This document shows, in pieces, positions 24,164 to 31,504 of a stretch of DNA of 64,000 nucleotides. The first letter of the stretch is position 1, and each line of letters starts with the position of its first letter. The notes below the pieces were generated by a model that searched no databases, had not been told where the DNA came from, and saw nothing but the letters and a program-made list of their open reading frames with translations. The stretch comes from Haloplanus sp. GDY1 (GTDB taxonomy: Archaea; Halobacteriota; Halobacteria; Halobacteriales; Haloferacaceae), in NCBI RefSeq assembly GCF_023703775.1, contig NZ_CP098514.1:124001-188000 (forward strand), given 5' to 3'. The translations under genes were made by a program, and so were the position numbers.

Positions 24164-25393
24164 ATGACCTCCCGACGGTCGGCACTCGCACGCCTCGGGG
24201 CGGTGGCCGGCACCCTCGGTCTCTCGGGGTGTGCGCGGGTCCTCGGATCGGCGAGCGACGGCGTCGACACGGGCCTGCCGCCCAACCCCCACGCCGACTC
24301 GCTGCCCGCCCGACAGTACGTCCAGGGCCCCTACCTGCCGACCGACGCGGCGGGCAACGACCTGCAGCCGCGATACCGGCGCGTGTTGCTCCTGCGCCTC
24401 GACGTCGACCCTTCGGTCGAGGCGGCCCGAACGGTCGAGCGCGCGATGCGAACCGTCGAGGCCGCCTTCGACTGGCGTGGAGACGGCCTGTTTCACCTCC
24501 TCGCCTGGGGGACCGACTACTTCGAGCGCATCGGCGAACTGGGACGGGCGCCCATCTCGAAGCCACGGGTCGTCTCCCGCACCGACGACCCCGCGCTCCT
24601 CTCGTTCGACGCCGTGCTGGTGCTGGAGAGCGACGTCCCCTCTCACCTCTCGGCCGTCGAGAACGCCATGTTCGGGGCCGCGACGACGCTGCAGGGCCAG
24701 CCCGTCGACCATCCCCTCGGTGACGTCCTCTCGGTCGCGGAGCGCCGCACCGGCTTCCTCGGCGAGGGGCTCCCGGCGAAACACGCGGACGTGGAGGGCA
24801 TCCCCGCCGGCGCGCTCTCGGCCGACGACCCGACGTTCATGGGCTTTTTCTCCGACCGGCAGGGCACGCAGGCGAGCGAGGACCGGGTCGCCATCGACGG
24901 CGGCCGCTTCGACGGCGGGACCACCCTCCACGTCGCACACCTGACACAGGACCTCGACACGTGGTGGGAGGGGTTGGACGACGCCGGCCGCGTCGCGCGG
25001 ATGTTCTCGCCGGAGTTCGATCCCGCCGAAATCGCCGACTTCGGCGCGAACGTCCCCTTCACCGACGCCGTCCGAGAGCACGCCCGCGAGTTCGACGTGG
25101 TGGGACACCACGAGAAGGTCGCGCAGGTCCGACGGGAGGGCGAACCGCTGCTCCTCCGGCGTGACTTCAACACGACCGACGGCGGCCACGCCGGCGTCCA
25201 CTTCCTCTCGCTCCAGCGGACGCTCGACCACTTCCGGCGGACGCGCCGGGCGATGAACGGCTGGTACGTCCGCGACGACAGCGAGGCCATCACCGACCGC
25301 GAGAACAACGGCATTCTGAACTTCGTCGACGTGCAGTCGCGGGCGAACTTCTACGTTCCGCCGCGCGACGAGCGCGCCTTTCCCCTGCTCTAG
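24164..25393 (+). CDS. Tat-exported DyP/EfeB-like lipoprotein (DUF7405-like)
   Basis: A 409-residue protein. MTSRRSALARLGAVAGTLGLSGC is a twin-arginine signal plus lipobox. The fold resembles dye-decolorising peroxidases. GFFSDRQGT (about 227) is at the place of the GxxDG motif, followed by TTLHVAHLTQDLDTWWE. VVGHHEKVAQVRREGEPLLLR corresponds to the region bearing the proximal heme His, and GGHAGVHFLSLQRTLDHFRRTRRAMNG to the last helix. The classical GxxDG Asp-Gly is not conserved exactly, so peroxidase activity is uncertain. Haloarchaeal relatives are, from memory, named DUF7405. A TATA-like box lies about 30 bases upstream. It adjoins the formate dehydrogenase locus. Confidence 0.72.
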   Translation: MTSRRSALARLGAVAGTLGLSGCARVLGSASDGVDTGLPPNPHADSLPARQYVQGPYLPTDAAGNDLQPRYRRVLLLRLDVDPSVEAARTVERAMRTVEAAFDWRGDGLFHLLAWGTDYFERIGELGRAPISKPRVVSRTDDPALLSFDAVLVLESDVPSHLSAVENAMFGAATTLQGQPVDHPLGDVLSVAERRTGFLGEGLPAKHADVEGIPAGALSADDPTFMGFFSDRQGTQASEDRVAIDGGRFDGGTTLHVAHLTQDLDTWWEGLDDAGRVARMFSPEFDPAEIADFGANVPFTDAVREHAREFDVVGHHEKVAQVRREGEPLLLRRDFNTTDGGHAGVHFLSLQRTLDHFRRTRRAMNGWYVRDDSEAITDRENNGILNFVDVQSRANFYVPPRDERAFPLL

Positions 25394-25572
25394 TCGACGT
25401 CCTTGATGACGGAGTCCTGCTCCACCGGTTCGACGATGTCCTCGAGCGCGATGTCGCCGTCGACCTCGCCCACGTTGCGCTCGTGGGGGCCGATGTTGTA
25501 CTCCCAGACCTCCTCCCCCTTGTACGTCTCCACGGCACCCTTCGGACGCCAGTTCAGGTCTTCTCGTGCCAT
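25390..25572 (-). CDS. Small conserved protein
   Basis: A 60-residue protein, MAREDLNWRPKGAVETYKGE, then EVWEYNIGPHERNVGEVDGD, ending VEQDSVIKDVD. An alternative ATG four codons upstream exists. The shorter start is preferred because a TATA-like TTTACTATC (about 25593-25601) lies 25 bases upstream of it. No family is recognised. It converges with the DyP-like gene through a shared CTAG stop overlap. Confidence 0.6.
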   Translation of the reverse strand: MAREDLNWRPKGAVETYKGEEVWEYNIGPHERNVGEVDGDIALEDIVEPVEQDSVIKDVD

Positions 25573-25633
25573 GCGATACCACATCTCGTGGCGCCGCGAT
25601 AGTAAAGTTGTCGCCGGGGTGGGCGACCGTCGC

Positions 25634-25975
25634 CTACACCGGCGGCGCGTTCGGCGGGCGGTCGTCGTCGCCGGAGAAGGCGCCGACGAACAGGTCGACG
25701 TGGAGGCCGAGGATCGTGCTCTCGTCGAGGCCGGTCTCGGCGGCCTGCTCCGAGAGGAGGTCCGCGAGGTCGGCACTCGGCGTGTAGCGTATCACCTCGC
25801 GCTCCACGTCGACGTCGAACGCGATCTCGGTGGCGCCCGTGACCAGATACTCGATTTCGAGCAGCGCCTGCTCGACTTTCGTCTCGACGGCGGCCTCGCG
25901 GTCCTCCATCCGCGCCTCGGCCCACTCGTCGGCCGCGTCGAGGAAGCGGTCGCTCATCTCGACGGTCAGGCTCAA
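25634..25975 (-). CDS. Small helical acidic protein, third gene of an overlapping trio
   Basis: A 113-residue protein with an acidic amphipathic helix (DRFLDAADEWAEARMEDREAAVETKVEQALLEIEYLV) followed by strand-helix sequence (EIAFDVDVEREVIRYTPSADLADLLSEQA) and a short hydrophobic tail. The start is ambiguous: a TTG at 25975 overlaps the stop of the zinc-ribbon gene by 3 bases, and an ATG at 25957 is 18 bases downstream. No family is recognised. Confidence 0.6.
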   Translation of the reverse strand: MSLTVEMSDRFLDAADEWAEARMEDREAAVETKVEQALLEIEYLVTGATEIAFDVDVEREVIRYTPSADLADLLSEQAAETGLDESTILGLHVDLFVGAFSGDDDRPPNAPPV

Positions 25976-26112
25976 AACGAGACGCCCTCCCCCTGGAACG
26001 CCGGTTCGAACTCCGCGTACGACTCACAGGCGGGACAGGTCGTCGCGAACACGTCGCGCTCGGCGAACTCGAAGCGGGCGAAGTGCCCGCACTCGCGACA
26101 CTCGTAGCGCAT
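25972..26112 (-). CDS. Small two-CxxC zinc ribbon protein
   Basis: A 46-residue protein, MRYECRECGHFARFEFAERD, then VFATTCPACESYAEFEPAFQ. Two knuckles (C-R-E-C and C-P-A-C) about 18 residues apart make a classic zinc ribbon of the type abundant in haloarchaea. Its ATG overlaps the stop of the upstream membrane-protein gene (ATGA) and its stop overlaps the next gene, so the trio 26366-25634 is one operon. Confidence 0.75.
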   Translation of the reverse strand: MRYECRECGHFARFEFAERDVFATTCPACESYAEFEPAFQGEGVSF

Positions 26113-26366
26113 CACTCGGGCGGCCAGGGATCGGGTGACGGCTCCGTCTCGCCCAGTTCGCTGTAGAGCAGCGCCATCACCACCAGCAGGCCGCCCATCA
26201 CGGCCAGGCCGACGAGCCCCGATATCGGCGTCTGACCGACGCCGCCGCTCGACAGCGGCCCGAGTCGCTCGTACACCTGGAGGATCGTCAGGAGTATCCA
26301 GACGCCCGCGGCGAGGACGCCGACGGTGACGATGCCCGCCTGTGAGAACGCCGTTCTGAGTCCCAT
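26112..26366 (-). CDS. Small two-helix membrane protein, first gene of an overlapping trio
   Basis: An 84-residue protein with two helices (about 12-32 and 47-66), MGLRTAFSQAGIVTVGVLAA then VWILLTILQVYERLGPLSSG, and an acidic, proline-rich tail (GETEPSPDPWPPE). The start at 26364-26366 is preferred over an ATG-like codon 15 bases upstream that overlaps the promoter. No family is recognised. Confidence 0.65.
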   Translation of the reverse strand: MGLRTAFSQAGIVTVGVLAAGVWILLTILQVYERLGPLSSGGVGQTPISGLVGLAVMGGLLVVMALLYSELGETEPSPDPWPPE

Positions 26367-26407
26367 GGTAACTCGACACACGGAATTGTATCCCGACCGT
26401 CAAAAGC

Positions 26408-27106
26408 TTACTCCCCGTCGAGGTCCCAGCCGGCCTTCTCGGCCGCCTCCGCCAGCGGGACGAACTCCCAGTCGGCCTCGGCGGCGACGCGTTCGTCCTC
26501 GCCGGCGACGCCGACCACCACCATCCGGTCGGCGTAGAACATCGACCGGGGGCCGACCTCGGAGAGGCGCTCGCCCGGCCCGGTGCCGGTGCCGCTGAAG
26601 AAGTCGGCGTCCACGCCGTGGTCGCGCTGGAAGCGGTTGATGACCGGCGTCTCCACCCGGCCCACGATGCCGACCCAGTCCGCCCACCGCCCCGCGTCCG
26701 CGAAGGCCGCGGCCGGGTGCGCGAGTCGCTTCGCCGCCCGGTAGGTCAGCGCCATCGTCATGTCGTCGGCGTCGTCGCCGTGCGGGGCCGCGCCCGTCGT
26801 CGCCCGGGGTTCGTCGTCCGGCACGCCCCCCTCGGCGGCCTCGCGGTCCCCGGCCGGCGAACTCCCGGCGCCGCCGCCCTCGACGGGGATGCCGACGGGT
26901 CTGTCGTCACCCTGTCGGGGCACCCGCGGCGTCGCCGCGGGGCCGTCGGCCTCGTCCGCCCGCGGCGTGTCCGCCGTCGCGAACCCGCCGGCCGGTTCCT
27001 CGTCGGGGTCGCCCTCCCCCCGCCAGAACCAGTCCCCGCGGTTCGGCTCCTCGGCCGATCCCTCCTCCTCCGTGTCGACGTCGTCTAGGTCGATGCGGTC
27101 GGTCAT
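26408..27106 (-). CDS. DUF7124-like acidic haloarchaeal protein
   Basis: A 232-residue protein. The first about 120 residues are a disordered acidic, Gly/Pro-rich region starting MTDRIDLDDVDTEEEGS with a PNRGDWFWRGEGDPDEE motif. The C-terminal domain (DMTMALTYRAAKRLAHPAAAFADA, WADWVGIVGRV, NRFQRDHGVDADFFSGTGTGPGERL, MFYADRMVVVG) is globular and matches what I recall as DUF7124, found only in haloarchaea. Function unknown. The ATG at 27106 is chosen because the acidic composition starts there. Confidence 0.7.
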   Translation of the reverse strand: MTDRIDLDDVDTEEEGSAEEPNRGDWFWRGEGDPDEEPAGGFATADTPRADEADGPAATPRVPRQGDDRPVGIPVEGGGAGSSPAGDREAAEGGVPDDEPRATTGAAPHGDDADDMTMALTYRAAKRLAHPAAAFADAGRWADWVGIVGRVETPVINRFQRDHGVDADFFSGTGTGPGERLSEVGPRSMFYADRMVVVGVAGEDERVAAEADWEFVPLAEAAEKAGWDLDGE

Positions 27107-27251
27107 AGTCTCGAAGTCACCCGTCCGCGGATTCCCCCACCGCAGAGCCGTGCTAGCCACACGTTACCAGTCACCACAATAAAAGCTATCGCCCGACGGC
27201 CCCCCGGATGTCGCAAATAGTTAACAAGCATTACGATCCATTGTGGAACGC

Positions 27252-28034
27252 ATGTCCGAAACGACTCAACGGCTGGAACCGCTGGACCCCCGACCCCTGG
27301 CGGGTCGAACCTGCGTCGTCACCGGTGGCTCCCGGGGCATCGGTCGGTCGATCGCCTTCGAACTCGCGCGCTGTGGGGGCGAAGTCGCCGTGAACTACCG
27401 CAGTTCCGACGCCGAGGCCCGCGCGGTCGTGGATCGGATCGAGGAGTCGGGCGAGACGGCGATGGCCGCCCAGGGGGACGTCTCCGACCCCACGCAGGTC
27501 GGGCGGATGGCCGAGGAGGTCCACGACGAACTCGGATCGGTCGACGTCCTCGTCAACAACGCCGGCATCACCATCGACCGGAAGTTCGAGGAGATGACCC
27601 ACGAGGACTGGCAGCAGGTGATCGACGTCAACCTCGGCGGGACGTTCAACTGCACGAAGGCCTTCTTCGAGGACATCCGGTCGGCGGAGCACGGCCGCCT
27701 CATCAACATCTCGAGCGTGGTCGGCCAGCAGGGGAACTACGGCCAGGCGAACTACGCCACCTCCAAGGGCGGGCTGTTCGCCTTCACGCGGACTCTGGCG
27801 CTCGAACTCGCCGGCGACGGGTCGACGGCCAACTGCGTCGCCCCCGGGTTCGTCAAGACGGACATGCTGGAGAAGGTCCCCGAACGCGTCCAGGAGCGGA
27901 TCAGATCGAAGATCCCCCTCGACCGGTTCGCCGAACCGGAGGACATCGTTGGCATGGTCCGCTTTCTGGCCAGCGATCACGCGAGCTACATGACGGGCCA
28001 GGTGCTCGGCGTCAACGGCGGCCTGGAGTGGTGA
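27252..28034 (+). CDS. 3-oxoacyl-ACP/acetoacetyl-CoA reductase (FabG/PhaB-like SDR)
   Basis: A 260-residue short-chain reductase. Cofactor motif TGGSRGIGRS near residue 24, NNAG near 103, catalytic Ser in INISSVVGQQGNYGQANYATSKGG with the YxxxK (Y-A-T-S-K), then NCVAPGFVKTDM and the C-terminal GQVLGVNGGLEW typical of FabG/PhaB. GQQGNYGQ before the catalytic Tyr is characteristic of acetoacetyl-CoA reductases used in polyhydroxyalkanoate synthesis. Haloarchaea lack bacterial fatty-acid synthase, so a PHA or CoA-linked role is likelier than ACP. Starting ATG 27252 rather than the GTG 9 bases before. Confidence 0.8.
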   Translation: MSETTQRLEPLDPRPLAGRTCVVTGGSRGIGRSIAFELARCGGEVAVNYRSSDAEARAVVDRIEESGETAMAAQGDVSDPTQVGRMAEEVHDELGSVDVLVNNAGITIDRKFEEMTHEDWQQVIDVNLGGTFNCTKAFFEDIRSAEHGRLINISSVVGQQGNYGQANYATSKGGLFAFTRTLALELAGDGSTANCVAPGFVKTDMLEKVPERVQERIRSKIPLDRFAEPEDIVGMVRFLASDHASYMTGQVLGVNGGLEW

Positions 28035-28078
28035 CCACCCACCGCGGCACCTTTGCCCGTGGCGTGCCACGGTGACCC

Positions 28079-28645
28079 ATGGTCACCGTCGCCGCGATTC
28101 CCGGCAGCCTCCGGGAGCGAAGTTACACGCGCCTGGCGCTCGCCCGCGCCCTCGACGCCGCCGAGGCGGTCGGCGCCGAGGCCGAGATGCTCGACCTCCG
28201 GACCTTCGACCTGCCGCCCCTGAACCCCGACGTCGACGACCGGGGCGACGCCGACGCCTTCGCCCGCCGGGTTCGCGGGGCCGACGCCGTGTTGCTCGGC
28301 ACGCCCACGTACCACGGCTCTTACTCCGGCGTGCTGAAAAACGCCCTCGATCACTGCGGGTTCGACGAGTTCGAGGGCAAGACGGTCGGTCTGCTCGGCG
28401 TCGCGGGCGGGGCCTTCCCCATCACCGCGCTCGAACACCTCCGTTCCGTCTGTCGCGCCCTCGACGCGTGGGTCCTCCCCCATCAGGCGGCCGTCCCCAA
28501 CGCGTCGGCGGCGTTCGAGGACGGCGCCCTCGTCGACGAGCGTCTCGAGACGCGCGTCGCCACGCTCGGCCGCCGCGTCGTCGAGTACGCCGCCATCGAA
28601 CCCGACCCGGCGACCTTCGAGAGCGACCAGAACGTGGGGGGTTGA
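28079..28645 (+). CDS. NADPH-dependent FMN reductase
   Basis: A 188-residue flavodoxin-like reductase. The phosphate-binding loop IPGSLRERSYTRLAL (8-22) matches the G-S-x-R-x-x-S-x-x/N motif of the FMN reductase family, followed by LRTFDLPPLNPDV, LLGTPTYHGSYSGVLKNALDH (the conserved P-x-Y-x-x-S-x-x-G-x-L-K-N-A-x-D motif) and GLLGVAGGAFPITALEHLR. It reduces flavin or quinone-like substrates with NAD(P)H. It starts 44 bases after the SDR gene on the same strand. Confidence 0.88.
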   Translation: MVTVAAIPGSLRERSYTRLALARALDAAEAVGAEAEMLDLRTFDLPPLNPDVDDRGDADAFARRVRGADAVLLGTPTYHGSYSGVLKNALDHCGFDEFEGKTVGLLGVAGGAFPITALEHLRSVCRALDAWVLPHQAAVPNASAAFEDGALVDERLETRVATLGRRVVEYAAIEPDPATFESDQNVGG

Positions 28646-28730
28646 TGCACACGCTCCTGCCCGTCGCCGCCGGCGCTCACCGGCCGTCCGAATGGGAATC
28701 CCTTTGTCGGGCGCCCGCACAGACACGTCC

Positions 28731-29324
28731 GTGACGACGTGGGTCGAGAACCCCCGCGGTGGGCGGGACCGCGGGCCGCGCGGCGTCGCCCGCGCGTGGG
28801 TCGAGGTGGTGGTGCGCCCCCGGCGCTTTTTCAGTCACGGGGTCGCGCCCGGCGATCAGGCGCCGGGCCTCGTCTTCGCCGTCGTGACGGCCGTGGCCTA
28901 CGCCCTCGGCCTCGCCCTTCTCGACCCGGCGCGGTTCCCCGCGACCGGCGCGCTCCGGGCCGCCGTGGTCGTCCTCCTCGTGGCCCTCCTGGTCGCACCC
29001 GCCGTCCTCCACCTGCTCGCGGCGCTCCAGACGCTCGCGCTGATGGCGACGGTCCGCGACCGGGCGGGCGTGAGCGAGACGGTACAGGTCATCGCCTACG
29101 CGACGGCGCCCGCGCCGCTCGCGGCGGTTCCGGTCCTCGAACTCCGGGTTGCCGCCTGTCTCTACGGGGCCGCGCTGCTGGTCGTCGGCCTCGCGGTCGT
29201 TCACGACACGACGGTGGGGCGGGCGACCCTCGCGGGGGCGCTCCCGGCCGCGCTCCTCTTCGGGTACGGCTTCGGCGGCTTCGGCGCCCTCGCCGCCCTG
29301 CTGCGGGCCTGGTACATCATCTAA
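28731..29324 (+). CDS. YIP1-family membrane protein
   Basis: A 197-residue protein starting with GTG: (M)TTWVENPRGGRDRGPRG, RAWVEVVVRPRRFFSHGVAPGDQ, then about five membrane helices. The TTWVENP start and VRPRRFF motif before the first helix match haloarchaeal YIP1-domain proteins, whose role in archaea is unknown. The start codon was chosen on that N-terminal motif; the ATG 39 bases upstream is not in the conserved part. Confidence 0.72.
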   Translation: MTTWVENPRGGRDRGPRGVARAWVEVVVRPRRFFSHGVAPGDQAPGLVFAVVTAVAYALGLALLDPARFPATGALRAAVVVLLVALLVAPAVLHLLAALQTLALMATVRDRAGVSETVQVIAYATAPAPLAAVPVLELRVAACLYGAALLVVGLAVVHDTTVGRATLAGALPAALLFGYGFGGFGALAALLRAWYII

Positions 29325-29377
29325 CGCGTCGAGTAGTTTCGACAATCGTTTTAGGTTGCGGCTGTTCGATTCCTCCA

Positions 29378-31459
29378 ATGGATTGGATCACCCACGAAGA
29401 GGACGTCTGGTTTGATTTCCGCGGCTCCAGCCCGGACCAACTGGTTTCGGGACGGTACTACAAGGGAACGGTCGACGGCTTCGCCGACTTCGGCGTGTTC
29501 GTCGACCTCTCCCCCGGCGTGACCGGCCTGCTCCACCGGAGCGAACTCGACCGCCGGCTCGAGAGCCTCGACTGGGAGCCCGGCGACACCGTGTTCGTCC
29601 AGGTGAAGAACGTTCGCGACAACGGCAACGTCGACCTCGCGTGGTCGATCCGCCAGTCGGGCAGCGAGTTCCGCGGCGCGAAGGTCCACGACCCCGAGGG
29701 CGACGCCGACGGCGAACGGATCGACGAATCGACCGACGACGCCGACGACGGTGGCCCCGTCAGGACGACGCCGACCCCCCGCGACGACGAGGCGCTGAAC
29801 GGCGAGGACGCGTCCGACGACACCGAGGCGTCCGACGACGACGCGGCGTCGGCCACTGACGGCGCCGCCGAGACGGGCGCCGGCGAGTCGGACGCCGGCG
29901 AGTCGGACGCCGCCGACGCGGACCCGAGGGGAGCGGACGCGACGGAGGCGGACGCCACCCCCGACCGCGTCCCCGTCGAGTCGCTCGAGGATCGCGTCGG
30001 CGAGACGGTTCGCCTCGAGGGCGAACTCGTCGGCGTCCGCCAGACCAGCGGCCCGACGGTGTTCGAACTCCGCGACGGCACGGGCGTCGTCGACTGCGCG
30101 GCGTTCGTCGAGGCGGGCGTCCGCGCCTACCCCGACGCCGAAGTCGGGAACGTCGTCCGCCTCGACGGCGAGGTCGAACGCCGCTACGAGGAACTCCAGG
30201 TCGAGACCGAGGCGCTGACGATCCTCGAGGACGAGGAGGCCGCGGCGGTCGAGGAACGCCTCGCCGACGCGCTGACGGCCGAGGCCCGCCCCGAGTCGGT
30301 GACGACGCTGATCGAGCACGACGCCCTCGACGCCGTCGAGGAGTCGCTGATCGACGCCGCCGAGACGATCCGACGCGCGGTCCTCGAATCGCGTCCCGTG
30401 GTGGTCCGTCACGCCGCCACCGCGGACGGCTACGTCGCCGGCGCCGCCATCGAGCGCGCGGTCCTCCCCCTGATCCGCGAGGAACACGCCGCCGCCGACG
30501 CCGAGTACCACTACTTCACCCGCCGGCCCCTGGAGGGCTCCGTCTACGACATGGACGACGCCACCAACGACGTGACCCGCATGCTCCAGGACCGCGACCG
30601 CCACGACGAGAAACTCCCGCTGGTCCTGCTGGTCGGCACCGGGAGCACGGTCGAGTCCAGCGACGGGCTGGGACTGCTCGGCATCTACGGCGCCCGGCGC
30701 GTCGTCGTCGACGCCGAGGTGGCCGACGCCGCCGTCGCCGACGACTGCGACGCCATCGTCAACCCCGGCCTGGCCGGCGTCCCCGCCGCCGACCTCTCGA
30801 CCGGCGCGCTCGCGGCCACCCTCGCCGCGACGGTCGGCCCCGACGTGGCCGACGACCTCTCGCACCTGCCGGCCATCTCCTACTGGGACGACGCCCCCGA
30901 GTCGGCTGTCGACCTCGCCGCCGAGGCGGGGTACGACGCCGACCGCACGCGCGAACTCCGCGAGGCCATCGCGCTGGAGGCGTACTACCAGTCCTACGAG
31001 GACAAGCGCGAACTCATCACGGACCTGCTGTTCGACGACGCCGGCGGCCTCGCCGGCCACATCAGCGAGCAGTTCCGGCAGAAACTCGACGCCGAGGTCG
31101 ACACCGCGACGGCGAACCTCGACCGCCGCGAGGAGGGCGGCGTCACCGTCGACGTCCTCGACACCGACGCCTACACCCACCGCTTCGACTTCCCGCCCAC
31201 GAGCCTGCTGCTCGACGAACTCCACCGCCGCCGGAGCGAGGCGGGCGCGCACCTGACCGTCGGCGTCGGCACGGACGAACTCTACCTGCGGAGCGACGAC
31301 GACCTGGACGTGCGGGGCGTCGCCGGCGACGCCGCTGATCGCGCCCCCGACGCCGGCATCACGGCCGCGAGCGTCCGCGACGGCCGGATCGAGTTCCTGT
31401 CGGGCCGCCGCGACGCCGCCGTCGACGCCGTCGTCGACGCCGCGGTCGACCGACTGTAG
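29378..31459 (+). CDS. RecJ-like DHH protein with S1 and OB domains and degenerate active site
   Basis: A 693-residue protein. S1 RNA-binding domain at about 20-95 (GRYYKGTVDGFADFGVFVDL, VTGLLHRSEL), an acidic linker (about 105-200), an OB-fold (GETVRLEGELVGVRQTSGP, about 205-280), then a DHH phosphoesterase fold and a DHHA1-like end. The active site is altered: motif I reads HAATADGY (H345, D350), motif II has Gly420 (LVGTGS) where Asp is expected, and DHH is Asp445-Ala-Glu. Active RecJ and GAN nucleases need these acids, so this one is probably a structural, Cdc45-like or RNA-binding paralogue. It starts 53 bases after the YIP1 gene. Confidence 0.82.
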   Translation: MDWITHEEDVWFDFRGSSPDQLVSGRYYKGTVDGFADFGVFVDLSPGVTGLLHRSELDRRLESLDWEPGDTVFVQVKNVRDNGNVDLAWSIRQSGSEFRGAKVHDPEGDADGERIDESTDDADDGGPVRTTPTPRDDEALNGEDASDDTEASDDDAASATDGAAETGAGESDAGESDAADADPRGADATEADATPDRVPVESLEDRVGETVRLEGELVGVRQTSGPTVFELRDGTGVVDCAAFVEAGVRAYPDAEVGNVVRLDGEVERRYEELQVETEALTILEDEEAAAVEERLADALTAEARPESVTTLIEHDALDAVEESLIDAAETIRRAVLESRPVVVRHAATADGYVAGAAIERAVLPLIREEHAAADAEYHYFTRRPLEGSVYDMDDATNDVTRMLQDRDRHDEKLPLVLLVGTGSTVESSDGLGLLGIYGARRVVVDAEVADAAVADDCDAIVNPGLAGVPAADLSTGALAATLAATVGPDVADDLSHLPAISYWDDAPESAVDLAAEAGYDADRTRELREAIALEAYYQSYEDKRELITDLLFDDAGGLAGHISEQFRQKLDAEVDTATANLDRREEGGVTVDVLDTDAYTHRFDFPPTSLLLDELHRRRSEAGAHLTVGVGTDELYLRSDDDLDVRGVAGDAADRAPDAGITAASVRDGRIEFLSGRRDAAVDAVVDAAVDRL

Positions 31460-31504
31460 GGCCGAGCGACACGCTTAACCTCGCGACCCGACGACACGGG
31501 GACG

